A DNA stretch of 64,000 nucleotides from Streptomyces sp. CB02366 (GTDB lineage Bacteria; Actinomycetota; Actinomycetes; Streptomycetales; Streptomycetaceae): positions 379,970-443,969 of the forward strand of contig NZ_LIVT01000004.1 of assembly GCF_001905905.1 (NCBI RefSeq). Reading direction: 5' to 3'. The notes under the pieces were generated by a model, which was not told where the DNA came from, ran no database searches, and saw nothing but the letters and a program-made list of their open reading frames with translations. The position numbers and the translations under genes are program-made. Below, piece by piece: positions 33,151 to 42,300 of the stretch. Each line of letters begins with the position of its first letter. Positions within the stretch are counted from its first letter, which is position 1.

Positions 33151-34056
33151 ATGTCTAACACGCAGCCAGCGGCGGTCGCGTCGGAGCGGACGCACCTCAA
33201 GGCCCGCAAGGTGTCCTTCGCCTGGGAGAAGACCCCTCTGCACTGGGTGCCGGGCGACCCGTTCACCACGCACACCATCAACGTGCTTCACCTGCTGCTC
33301 CCCGCCGGAGAGCGCTGGTTCATCCACGTGTACCGGCAGATACTCCCGTACATCCACGACGACCGGCTCCGCGAGGACGTCATCGGGTTCATCGGGCAGG
33401 AGGCCGTGCACGCGCAGGCGCACGACGACGTCCTGCCGCACCTGCGGGAGTTGGGACTCGACCCGACCCCGTACACCGCGCAGGTCGACTGGTTCTTCGA
33501 GAAGCTGCTCGGGGACCGGACCCTGCCGCCGGGGCGGGCCTCGCGGTGGTGGCTGATGGAGCGGGTGGCGCTGATCGCCGCGATCGAGCACTACACCGCG
33601 TTCCTGGGCGACTGGATACTCAACGCCGAGGCGCTGGACCGCCGGGGCGCGGACCCGACCATGATGGACCTGCTGCGCTGGCACGGGGCGGAGGAGGTCG
33701 AGCACCGGTCGGTGGCCTTCGACGTCTTCATGCACGTGGACGGGGGCTACCGGCGACGGGTGCGCACCTGGGCGACGGCGTTCTCGGCGCTGGTGTTCCT
33801 GTGGCAGCGCGGCATCCGCTTCTTCATGGAGAACGACCCGACGCTGCCGGAGGGCGAGGCGTCGCTCAAGGCGTTCCACGCGCGCGGGAAACAGGGCACG
33901 CTGCCGGCCACCGGGGCGATCCTGCGGTCCGTCCCCACCTATCTCAGCCGGTCCTACCACCCCTCCCAGGAGGGCAGTACGGCCCAGGCCGTGGAGTACC
34001 TGACCCGCTCCCCCGCCGCGCGCGCCGCCGAGGCCGAGACCGCGAAGGGGGCCTGA
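33151..34056 (+). CDS. Metal-dependent hydrolase (PF10118-type)
   Basis: A 301-residue protein. Metal-binding His/Glu clusters typical of the family are visible: GFIGQEAVHAQAHDD (about 80-94), AIEHYTAFLGDW (about 146-157) and WHGAEEVEHRSVAFDV (about 175-190). These helical clusters resemble ferritin-like di-iron proteins. The biochemical substrate is not established. The gene is followed after three bases by a ferredoxin-reductase-type gene, which suggests the pair works as a redox system, for instance an oxygenase-like component with its reductase (inference). Confidence 0.85.
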   Translation: MSNTQPAAVASERTHLKARKVSFAWEKTPLHWVPGDPFTTHTINVLHLLLPAGERWFIHVYRQILPYIHDDRLREDVIGFIGQEAVHAQAHDDVLPHLRELGLDPTPYTAQVDWFFEKLLGDRTLPPGRASRWWLMERVALIAAIEHYTAFLGDWILNAEALDRRGADPTMMDLLRWHGAEEVEHRSVAFDVFMHVDGGYRRRVRTWATAFSALVFLWQRGIRFFMENDPTLPEGEASLKAFHARGKQGTLPATGAILRSVPTYLSRSYHPSQEGSTAQAVEYLTRSPAARAAEAETAKGA

Positions 34057-34059
34057 CCC

Positions 34060-35142
34060 GTGGCCCTGCCCCGTCTCCGTGGCCTCGTGCTGGTCTCCGG
34101 TGCGGTCCTGCTCGCCCGGCGGGCGCTGAAGCGCCGGATCGCCCGGTCCCCGCTGTGGCCGCTGCCCGCCCTGCCCGAGCCGGTATCGGGCCACTCCCAG
34201 CGGCGCGCGACGGCGGTCCGCCGACTGCTGGTCACCGACCGGACCGAGGTCGCCGACGGCGTGGTCCGACTCCGGCTGGAGGGGCCCGGTCTGCCGCCCT
34301 GGACGCCGGGGGCCCATCTGGACCTGGTGCTTCCGTCCGGCCGGGTGCGGCAGTACTCGCTGTGCGGCGACCCGGAGGACACCGGGGCGTACACGGTGGC
34401 GGTCCGGCTCGTGGCGGACGGGCGGGGCGGTTCGCGGGAGGTGCACGAACTGCTCCGGGAGGGCCGGGAGGTCCAGGTGCGCGGGCCGCGCAACCGCTTC
34501 CCGCTGACCGCCGCCCCGGCGCACCTCTTCGTCGTCGGCGGCATCGGCATCACCCCGGTCCTGCCGATGCTGCGGTCGCTGGCCGCTTCGGGGGCCGAGT
34601 GGCGGCTGCTGTACGGGGGGCGGACGCGGGCCTCGATGCCGTTCCTGGAGGAGGTCGAAAAGCTCGGCGCGGACGGGGAGCGGGTCACGGTGGTCGCCCA
34701 GGACGAGGCCGGGCACCCGGACGTCGCGGGGGCGCTCGCCGCTCTCGCCCCGGGCACCGCGGTCCACTGCTGCGGGCCCGAGCCTCTGATGGAAGCCGTC
34801 GCCGCCGCGCTCCCCGAGGGCTGCGCGCTGCACCTGGAGCGGTTCACGGCCGCCGCGGCGGGTGGGGCGGGGGCCGGTTCCGGGCCGTTCGAAGTGGAGT
34901 TGCGGCGCAGTAGGCGTACGGTGCCGGTGGCCGCCGGGCAGTCGGTGCTGGACGCGGTCCGCACGGCCGCGCCCCATGTCGCGTACTCCTGTGGACAAGG
35001 GTTCTGCGGGACGTGCCGACAGCGGGTGCTGGAGGGCGAGATCGACCATCGGGACGACCTGCTGACCGAGGGCGAGCGGGACGGCTCGATGCTGATCTGC
35101 GTCTCGCGCTGCCGGGGCGAGCGCCTGGTGCTGGACCTGTAG
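34060..35142 (+). CDS. Ferredoxin/FAD-NAD(P)H reductase with C-terminal plant-type [2Fe-2S] domain
   Basis: A 360-residue protein. The flavin domain shows RQYSLCGDPED (about 105-115), the NAD domain GGIGITPVLPMLRSL (about 160-174) and CCGPEPLMEAV (about 232-242). The C-terminal [2Fe-2S] domain has CGQGFCGTCRQRVLEGE plus a later ICVSRC cysteine, giving the four cluster ligands. This domain order is that of phthalate dioxygenase reductase/VanB-type enzymes. The start is GTG 34060, three bases after the hydrolase stop. It should pass NAD(P)H electrons to a partner, probably the upstream protein. Confidence 0.92.
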   Translation: MALPRLRGLVLVSGAVLLARRALKRRIARSPLWPLPALPEPVSGHSQRRATAVRRLLVTDRTEVADGVVRLRLEGPGLPPWTPGAHLDLVLPSGRVRQYSLCGDPEDTGAYTVAVRLVADGRGGSREVHELLREGREVQVRGPRNRFPLTAAPAHLFVVGGIGITPVLPMLRSLAASGAEWRLLYGGRTRASMPFLEEVEKLGADGERVTVVAQDEAGHPDVAGALAALAPGTAVHCCGPEPLMEAVAAALPEGCALHLERFTAAAAGGAGAGSGPFEVELRRSRRTVPVAAGQSVLDAVRTAAPHVAYSCGQGFCGTCRQRVLEGEIDHRDDLLTEGERDGSMLICVSRCRGERLVLDL

Positions 35143-35239
35143 GGGATGCCCCGCCGGCCGGGTCCGGGCTCGCGTCCCCCCGCCCGGGGGGGGGCAGGAC
35201 ACCGCACGGGGCCGGTGGGGCATATGCGGGCACCCCGGA

Positions 35240-35245
35240 TAGGCT
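35240..35245 (+). promoter_or_regulatory. Candidate -10 element, leaderless transcript for the TetR gene
   Basis: TAGGCT ends seven bases before ATG 35253; no ribosome binding site precedes the start. A long G/C homopolymer patch lies upstream at about 35175-35194. Confidence 0.45.
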
Positions 35246-35252
35246 GTCGGAC

Positions 35253-35978
35253 ATGACGACCGGGGTGCGGCGCAGGATGGGCGTCGACGAGCGCAGGCAG
35301 CAACTGATCGGCGTCGCGCTGGACTTGTTCAGCCGCCGCTCGCCCGAGGACGTGTCGATCGACGAGATCGCCGCCGCCGCGGGCATCTCCCGTCCGCTGG
35401 TCTACCACTACTTCCCCGGCAAGCAGAGCCTGTACGAGGCGGCACTGCGGCGGGCCGCCGACGAGTTGGCGTCCCGTTTCCTGGAGCCCCTCGAAGGCCC
35501 CCTGGGGGCACGTCTGTTGCGGGTGATGGGGCGTTTCTTCGACTTCGTCGACGAGCACGGTCCCGGCTTCTCGGCGCTGATGCGCGGCGGGCCCGCGGTC
35601 GGGTCCTCGACGGCGAACGCGATGATCGACGGGGTGCGGCAGGCCGCGTACGAGCAGATCATCACCCACCTCGGGGTGCGCGAGCCGCCCGCCCGGCTGG
35701 AGCTGGTGGTCCGCTCCTGGGTCTCCCTCGCCGAGTCGACGGCCCTGATCTGGCTGGACGGGCGGCGGGTTCCGCGCGCCGAGCTGGAGTTGCAGCTGGT
35801 GCACGACTTCGCGGCGCTCGCCGCCGTGAGCGCCGCGTACGACCGGGAGATGGCCGGCATCGTGCTGCGGGTGCTGTCGCAGGAGCCGGAGGACGGGCCG
35901 TTCGGGGAGCTGCTGGCGCGGCTCTCGGCGTTCGCCCCGGACGTACCCGCCGTACCGGCGCAGCGGCTGCCGCGCTGA
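35253..35978 (+). CDS. TetR-family transcriptional regulator
   Basis: A 241-residue protein. The HTH covers about residues 14-60 (RRQQLIGVALDLFSRRSPED, IDEIAAAAGISRPLVYHYF, then PGKQSLYEAALRR). The helical C-terminal ligand domain follows and includes SWVSLAESTALIWLDGRRVP, similar to a large group of Streptomyces TetR regulators. It sits 110 bp after the hydrolase/reductase pair on the same strand, so it may regulate that pair; this is inferred from position only. Confidence 0.92.
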   Translation: MTTGVRRRMGVDERRQQLIGVALDLFSRRSPEDVSIDEIAAAAGISRPLVYHYFPGKQSLYEAALRRAADELASRFLEPLEGPLGARLLRVMGRFFDFVDEHGPGFSALMRGGPAVGSSTANAMIDGVRQAAYEQIITHLGVREPPARLELVVRSWVSLAESTALIWLDGRRVPRAELELQLVHDFAALAAVSAAYDREMAGIVLRVLSQEPEDGPFGELLARLSAFAPDVPAVPAQRLPR

Positions 35979-35994
35979 CGGTCGACGCCTGCGG

Positions 35995-36699
35995 TCAGGC
36001 GGGCAGGCCGTTGCGGTGGGAGACGCGGCGGGCGGCGGCCAGCAGGGCGTGGATCTGCGGGCCCGCCTGGTCGATCTCGGCGACCGGGCGGGGGAACGGC
36101 AGCCGTACGTCCTCGTGGGTGTGCGGGTGTTCGAGCCGCAGGGTGACCCCGTAGCGGTCCATCGCCAGCGGCACGGCCCGGGTCATCCCGCGCTCCGGGC
36201 GGGGGTGGACGAGGCGCAGGAGCAGCGGGACGAGCTCGGCGTGGTCGTCGACCAGGTGGGTGAGCATGCCCGCCTCGCACGCGGCGATCGGGTCGGTCTC
36301 CGCCTCCTCCAGCTCCTCCAGGGTGAGGAAGGTGCGCCCTTCCGCGTCCTCCAGGACGGCCTGCCCGAACTCCATGCAGGTGGACCGCTCGCCGCCGGCG
36401 CCGTACGGGGCGGCGAGGAGTCCGGTGACCGTGACGCGGGCGCGCAGCCGGTCGCGCACGGGGACGGGGGCGATGTCCGTGAACTCCAGGCGGGCCGGAA
36501 CGCGTCCGGCGCTCGGCGCGTGGCCGCCGTCGTCCGGGGCGTGCAGGTGGATGTGGCCCATCGCGGTCGTGCCGTCCAGGCGGCGCACCTCGGTGTGCAG
36601 GCCGTCGCTGATCACCGTCATGGAGTGGGCGACGGCCAGGATCGACCGGACGCGTTCGGCGCGGGTGGGCCGCGTGGCGCGGGGGCGAGCAGGACGCAT
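35995..36699 (-). CDS. DUF2470-domain protein under an iron box
   Basis: A 234-residue protein. The C-terminal half (about 150-230: AACEAGMLTHLVDDHAELV, DRYGVTLRLEHPH, then VRLPFPRPVAEIDQAG) matches the DUF2470 domain also found at the end of HugZ/HutZ-type heme-utilisation proteins. The N-terminal half has the split-barrel strand pattern (TAMGHIHLHAPDD). The start is ATG 36699 with GGGAG upstream. A near-consensus DmdR/IdeR iron box lies 42-60 bp upstream, so the gene should be repressed when iron is sufficient. A role in heme or iron handling is inferred from the domain and the box together. Confidence 0.82.
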   Translation of the reverse strand: MRPARPRATRPTRAERVRSILAVAHSMTVISDGLHTEVRRLDGTTAMGHIHLHAPDDGGHAPSAGRVPARLEFTDIAPVPVRDRLRARVTVTGLLAAPYGAGGERSTCMEFGQAVLEDAEGRTFLTLEELEEAETDPIAACEAGMLTHLVDDHAELVPLLLRLVHPRPERGMTRAVPLAMDRYGVTLRLEHPHTHEDVRLPFPRPVAEIDQAGPQIHALLAAARRVSHRNGLPA

Positions 36700-36740
36700 C
36701 CGAGATCTCCCAGGGGGGTCGGCGACACCTGAGCAGTTAC

Positions 36741-36759
36741 TTAGGTATGCCTAACCTTA
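36741..36759 (-). promoter_or_regulatory. Iron box (DmdR/IdeR-type operator)
   Basis: TTAGG-TATG-CCTAA (36741-36754) is a perfect inverted repeat, and the whole 19-bp TTAGGTATGCCTAACCTTA agrees at most positions with the known actinobacterial iron box TTAGGTTAGGCTCACCTAA. Confidence 0.82.
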
Positions 36760-36952
36760 CTCGCAATGCGCGGGCCCGGGTAGTCCGGGGGGGCGCGTAC
36801 GGTGACCCGGGTAAACGAGGACGGCCCCCGCGGGGCGCGACGGCCAGGGGCGTGCGGGACGTGCTCGGGACGGGGACGGGTGCGGCGGGCCGGGGCGTGC
36901 GGGACGTGCTCGGGCGGGGCGGTTGCGGCGGCCCGGGGCGCGGGCGGCCCGC

Positions 36953-39139
36953 TCAGAGCGGGAGATCGGTGCGCAGGGCCGCCGCGAGGCCGACCTCCGC
37001 GTTGTCCGACCTGCCGCGCTCGAACGCCCGCCGGTACGCCTCGTCCCCGACGGCCGCCCGCGCGCGGCGCTCACAGGTCTCGCGGACCGGTCCCAACTCG
37101 GGCGTTCCGCGCTGGGGATGGCCGACCATGCGCCAGTACGCGTGCCCGGTGCCGTAGATGCGGGCGGCGTGCGCGCCCGCGCCCTGGGCGGCGACGGCGG
37201 CGGCCAGGAGGTCCAGGCCCAGCGCGACGCCGAAACTGTCGCGGAGCCGGTGCTTGCCCGCCAGCATCGACCGGGCGTGGGCGGCGGAGGCGGCCGGGCG
37301 GTCCTGGAGCAGGGCGATCAGGGCGAGTTGGTAGTCCGCGTAGGAACGGGTCCAGTACTCGCCGGCGCGCTCGCAGGCCCGGCGCAGCGCGCCGGCCGCC
37401 GCCTCGGCCTCGGCGAGCCGGCCGAGCGCGGTGAGCGCGAAGACGGTGATGAGGCGGCAGCGCAGCCGGTGGGCGGAGTCCGCGGGGACGCCGGCGGCCG
37501 TCCGCAGGACGCGCGTCGCCGCCTCCAGGGCGGCCGCCGGCTCCCCCGTCATCAGCCGGGTGAGGCCGCAGAGGTACGTCGCGCCGAGCAGGCCCTCCTC
37601 ATCCCGGTCGTACAGGGCGACGGCGGTGCAGAGCGAGCCGTACTTCTCGGCGGTCGCGAAGTCCCCCTGGAGCAGGGCGGCGACGCCGAGGACCCACTGG
37701 AGCCCGGTCCGGCCGGGCCCCTCGACCGGGCCCGCGTCCAGGGCGCGCTGCGCGTAGTCGCGGGCCTCGGTGAGATGGCCGCAGCAGGCCCAGAAGAAGC
37801 CGACCCGCCCCGCCATCTCCTGGGCCCCGGCGACGTCGTGGACGAGCAGGTGCTCCAGGGCCGCGCACAGGTCGAGGTGGGCGTCGGACACCTTGTGGTA
37901 CCAGGACACCTGGTCCGGCCCGGTCCATCCCTCGTGGGCGCGGCGGGCGAGGCGGAGGAAGCCGGCGGCGTGCCGGTCGGCGGCGGCGCGGGCCTCCCCC
38001 AGTTCGGTGAGCCACATCCGGCCGTACTCGCGCAGCGTGTCCAGCATCCGGTAGCGGTCGCCGTCGCGCTGGACGACGGACTGGGCGACGAGGCCCTGGA
38101 GCGCCCGGTCCACCTCCTCCCCGGTGAGCGGGCCCCCGGCACAGACCTCGCGGGCCACGGCCGCGTCGAAGTCGGCGCGCAGCGGGGTGAGGCGGGCCCA
38201 CAGGAGGCGTTCCAGCGGGGTGCACAGCTCGTGCGACCAGCCGATGGCGGTGCGCAGGGTGCGGTGGCGGCGGGGCCACGCCGTCGCGTCGGCGAGGAGG
38301 TCGAACCGGGAGGCGGCGGGGGCGGGCGCGGAGGCGTCCGGGGGAGGGGCAAAGGAGACGGCGGGTGCGGACGCTGCCGGGCCGTCGCCGTCCGGGGGCC
38401 CGGCCGGGTCGGACGCGCCCCGCGTGCCGAGGGCGCCGCCCGACCCGTCGAAGCGGCTGCCGATCCGGGCGGCCAGCTGGGCCACGCTGTGCCGGCCCAT
38501 GCCCGCGACGGCCAGTTCGATGGCGAGCGGGATGCCTTCGAGGCGGCGGCAGATCCCGGCGGCGGCCTCCTCGTCGCCGGGGGCGTCGAGCCCGGCCCGG
38601 GGGTCGGCGGCGCGCAGCCGGTCGGTGAAGAGCTGGAGGGCGTCGGGCGCGCCGTCGACCGGGAGCGGGGGCACGGCGACGACGTGCTCGCCCCGGGTGC
38701 CGAGCGGCTGCCGGCTGGTGACCAGGACGGTCAGCCCCGGCGAGGTGGTCAGGATCTCCGCCAGCAGGTGGGAGCAGGGGGCGCGGAGGTGTTCGGCGGA
38801 GTCGAGGACCAGCAGGAGGTGTTTGTCCTCAAGCCATTCGCAGAGCGCCTCGACGGGCATCCGCAGGCCGTGGTCCGCGAGCCCGACCGCGTCCGAGACG
38901 GTGGGGAGCAGCAGCCCGTGGTCGGGGAGCGGGGAGAGGTCGGCCCACCAGGCGCCGTCCGCGTAACGGCCGGCCGCGGCGCGGGCGGCCCGGAGCGCGA
39001 GCCGGGTCTTGCCGACGCCGCCGGGGCCGATCAGGGTGGTCATCCGGTGCGTGGTCAACGCGGTGTGCAGCCGGGCCAGCTCGGCCCGCCTCCCGACGAA
39101 GCTGCTCGTCTCCTCGGGGAGGTGTCCCACCGTGGTCAT
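36953..39139 (-). CDS. NB-ARC/AfsR-like ATPase with TPR-type C-terminus, no DNA-binding domain
   Basis: A 728-residue protein. Walker A is LIGPGGVGKTRLALRAA (about 36-52), Walker B HLLLVLDSAEHL (about 106-117), followed by LTVLVTSRQPLG and RRLEGIPLAIELA, the STAND/NB-ARC pattern of AfsR and LuxR-type regulators. A Pro/Ala-rich insertion (about 235-280) and helical TPR-like repeats (about 380-700) follow. Neither an N-terminal SARP HTH nor a C-terminal LuxR HTH is present. ATG 39139 is chosen; an in-frame GTG at 39145 is possible. It may act as a signalling ATPase through a partner protein. Confidence 0.88.
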   Translation of the reverse strand: MTTVGHLPEETSSFVGRRAELARLHTALTTHRMTTLIGPGGVGKTRLALRAARAAAGRYADGAWWADLSPLPDHGLLLPTVSDAVGLADHGLRMPVEALCEWLEDKHLLLVLDSAEHLRAPCSHLLAEILTTSPGLTVLVTSRQPLGTRGEHVVAVPPLPVDGAPDALQLFTDRLRAADPRAGLDAPGDEEAAAGICRRLEGIPLAIELAVAGMGRHSVAQLAARIGSRFDGSGGALGTRGASDPAGPPDGDGPAASAPAVSFAPPPDASAPAPAASRFDLLADATAWPRRHRTLRTAIGWSHELCTPLERLLWARLTPLRADFDAAVAREVCAGGPLTGEEVDRALQGLVAQSVVQRDGDRYRMLDTLREYGRMWLTELGEARAAADRHAAGFLRLARRAHEGWTGPDQVSWYHKVSDAHLDLCAALEHLLVHDVAGAQEMAGRVGFFWACCGHLTEARDYAQRALDAGPVEGPGRTGLQWVLGVAALLQGDFATAEKYGSLCTAVALYDRDEEGLLGATYLCGLTRLMTGEPAAALEAATRVLRTAAGVPADSAHRLRCRLITVFALTALGRLAEAEAAAGALRRACERAGEYWTRSYADYQLALIALLQDRPAASAAHARSMLAGKHRLRDSFGVALGLDLLAAAVAAQGAGAHAARIYGTGHAYWRMVGHPQRGTPELGPVRETCERRARAAVGDEAYRRAFERGRSDNAEVGLAAALRTDLPL

Positions 39140-39209
39140 CGTCACCGTCCGCGCGCTGGATCAGGATGCGCCGGCGGGCCGACCGCCCCGGGCGGGGCCC
39201 CGCCACGCG

Positions 39210-39260
39210 CACCGGGCCGGCCCCGCCGCCCCGGGTGGGGCGAGCGGGACCGGCCCGGTG
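39210..39260 (-). terminator. Hairpin downstream of the amylopullulanase gene
   Basis: CACCGGGCCGG (39210-39220) pairs perfectly with CCGGCCCGGTG (39250-39260); a further CCCC/GGGG pairing lies inside. Confidence 0.65.
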
Positions 39261-39322
39261 GGCCGGGGCGGCGGTCGCGGCTCCGTCGCCGACGTCTGCC
39301 GTCACCGTAGTGCGGTGGGACC

Positions 39323-42300
39323 TCAACGCAGGGTGAAGACGGCCGCCGTGCGTCCCGGAACGGTGAAAGTGGCTGATTTCCTGTCGTACCTGGCTCGTTT
39401 GACCGTAGAGTCCGCGCCCTCGGCCTGGACCGGGTGCAACGCGTACGTCTTCCCCTTCGGCGCGGCCAGCCGTTGTTCGACCGTGTCCGGCGCGGCGTTG
39501 ATGACGACGGCCAGGGCGCCGAGGCGCATCGTGATCACGCCGGGGGTCTCGTCCGTGCCGGAGAGCGGGAAGGACAGCGCGGACTGGACCTGGTCCGCGG
39601 TGCTCAGGGAGAACTCCTTCTCGGTGGCGCGGATGGTGAGCAGGTCGCGGTAGGCGGCGGACGCCCCGTCGATCTGGGCGCACCGGGGGGCGATCGTGCC
39701 GGCGGCGGCCAGCAGCGGCTTGGCGTAGGGCCACTTGTCCCGGTTGTCGGCGGCGGGCGGGAGGCCCCGGCCGAAGCCGTTGCCGTCGCGGCAGTCCCAG
39801 TGCAGGGCGTTGAACCAGTCGCCGCTGTCGTAGGAGTTGCGGTCCAGGGACTTGGAGCGCAGCAGGTCGGTGCCCGCCTGGGAGAGCGAGGGCCCCTGGG
39901 AGAGGGCGGAGGCGGCCATCGCGACCACCTGGGCCCGGGCCCGCTCGGCGGCCGGAGTGCCGGCCGGGAGTTTGAAGGCGAGGGCGTCGAAGAGGGTCTC
40001 GTTGTCGTGGGCGTCGGAGTAGGCGAGGGCGTCGCCGGGCGCGGCCGCGTAACCGGCGGGCGCCCCGTTGTAGTCGACGCCGGAGCCCTTGACGGTGCGC
40101 CCGGAGCTGTCGGTGAAGGTGTAGTCCGCGAGGTTGCCGGTGAGGCCGACCTTGATCAGGTCCTGGTAGTGGAGCAGCCGGGCCTTCTGCTCGGCGCGGG
40201 TGCCGTTGGCGGGCGAGGCGTTGGGGTCGGTGTAGAGGCCGGAGGCGAAGCCCTGGACGCCGGGGTCCTCGTCGAAGGGGCCGCCGCCGCGCACGGCGTC
40301 GCGGGCCCGGTCGGAGAAGGTGGCGATGCCGGTGCCGGCCATGTTCTTCTGGGTGGCCTGGACGAAGCGGGCGTCGTCGGCGATCTCGCCGAAGTTCCAG
40401 CCCTCCCCGTACAGGATGATCTTCTTCCCGTCGACGCCGTCCTTCGCGGGGGTGAGGGAGTCGAGCGCCTCGCGGACGGCGAGGATGTTGTCCTTGGGGT
40501 GATGGCCCATCAGGTCGAAGCGGAAGCCGTCGACCTTGTACTCCTTCGCCCAGGTGACGACGGAGTCCACGACGAGCTTGCCCATCATGGTGTTCTCGGG
40601 CGCGGTGTTGGCGCAGCAGGTGGAGGTGGCGACCGTGCCGTCCTCCAGGAGCCGCTGGTAGTAGCCGGGCACGATCCTGTCGAGGACCGACTTGTCGTCC
40701 TGCCCGGAGGCGACGGTGTGGTTGTAGACGACGTCCATGACGGTGCGCAGTCCGGCCCGGTTGAGGCCCTGGACCATCTGCCGGAACTCGACCGTGCGCG
40801 CGGTGCCGTCCGGGTCGGAGGCGTAGGAGCCCTCGGGGACGGTGTAGTGCAGCGGGTCGTAGCCCCAGTTGAAGCCGTCCTGGGCGGCGGCCCCGCTCAC
40901 GCACTCCTGCTGCTTCTCGGAGTCGGGGGCGTGGACGGCGAGGTCGCAGCCGGGCTTCGCCTGGTCCTTCTTCTTCTCCGGGACGGTCCCGATGTCGAAG
41001 ACGGGCAGCAGGTGGACGTAGTTGGCGCCGGAGTCGGCGAGCTTCTCGAGGTGCCGCATGCCCTTCGAGCGGGTGTCGGTGAAGGCCAGGTACTCACCGG
41101 GGTGCTCGGCCGTGCGGTCCGTGATGGAGAAGTCGCGGACGTGCAGCTCCTGGATACGGGCGTCCCGCAGCGGGGCGGCGGCGGGCTTTCTCAGGCCGGA
41201 CCAGCCGCGCGGGGCGAGCTTCGGGTCGGTGAGGTCGACGACGAGGCTGCGGGCGGAGTCGGCGGTCAGGGCGGTGGAGTAGGGGTCGGTGACCTTGTTG
41301 GTGACGAGCTTCTGGACGGTGGGGGCCCACACGGTCACGGCGTACCGGTAGGGCTTGCCCTGCCAGCTCCTCTTCCCGGTGACCGACCAGACGCCGGTGC
41401 GGTCGTCGCGCTTCATCGGGACGGCGCGGCCGTCGAGTTCGAGGGCGACGGTCCGGGCGGTGGGAGCCCACACGGAGAGCGTCGGCGTCGACTTCCGGAA
41501 GACCGGGCCGAGCTGGGCGGAGGCGGCCTCGCGGCCGTAGAGGTCGTCCAGGACGCCCGCGGTCTGGACGCCGGTGGCGGCGAGCAGGGCCCCGTTGGCG
41601 GCGCGCTGGGTGGCGACGATCTGGCCGCGCAGGGATTCCCGGACGCGGTCGCGGTCACGGGCGTCCACGGTGAACGCCGGGTAGTCCTTCAGGTGCGGGT
41701 GCTTCGCCTTCTGGGCGTCGCTCAGCGCGGCCGGGGCGAGCCGCAGCCATCGCCCCTCGTCGGAGAGCGCCCCGTCGACGACGGAGATCCCGCCCTTTTC
41801 GGCGTACACGAGTTGCTGGCTGGTGGCGTCGGTGGTCTTCACCTTCCAGACCACGGTGTCCGCGTCGATCCACTGCGCCTCGGCCTTCGACAGGTCGGGG
41901 GCCGCGCCGCCGCCGGTCTGCGGGAGGAGGTAGCCGGGCCTGCCGCCGAGCATCCAGACCTCGTGCCCGTAGGTGGCGAGGTCGAGGGACTGGTCGCTGG
42001 GCAGGTCCTTCTCGTCGCCCTTGTGCAGGATGTAGCTGAGCGTGGTGGCCCCGTCCACGAGCGGCACCTCGAAGGTGACCCCGTAGGCGTCCTTCTTCAC
42101 CGGCATGAGCGGCTCGGCCCAGTCGGTGGGCTCCTTCGCCCCGGCCCAGGTGTGCAGCCCCCAGCCGTCGTAGTTCCCGTCCGGGCGGTGGTAGTGGAGG
42201 ACCGCCTTCGTCGTGTCCTGCGGCGGGGTCTCGGGGGCCTCGGCCGTCTGGCCGTCCTTGCCCTGCTCGATCCAGACCTGTCCGGTCGCGCCGAGGTCGA

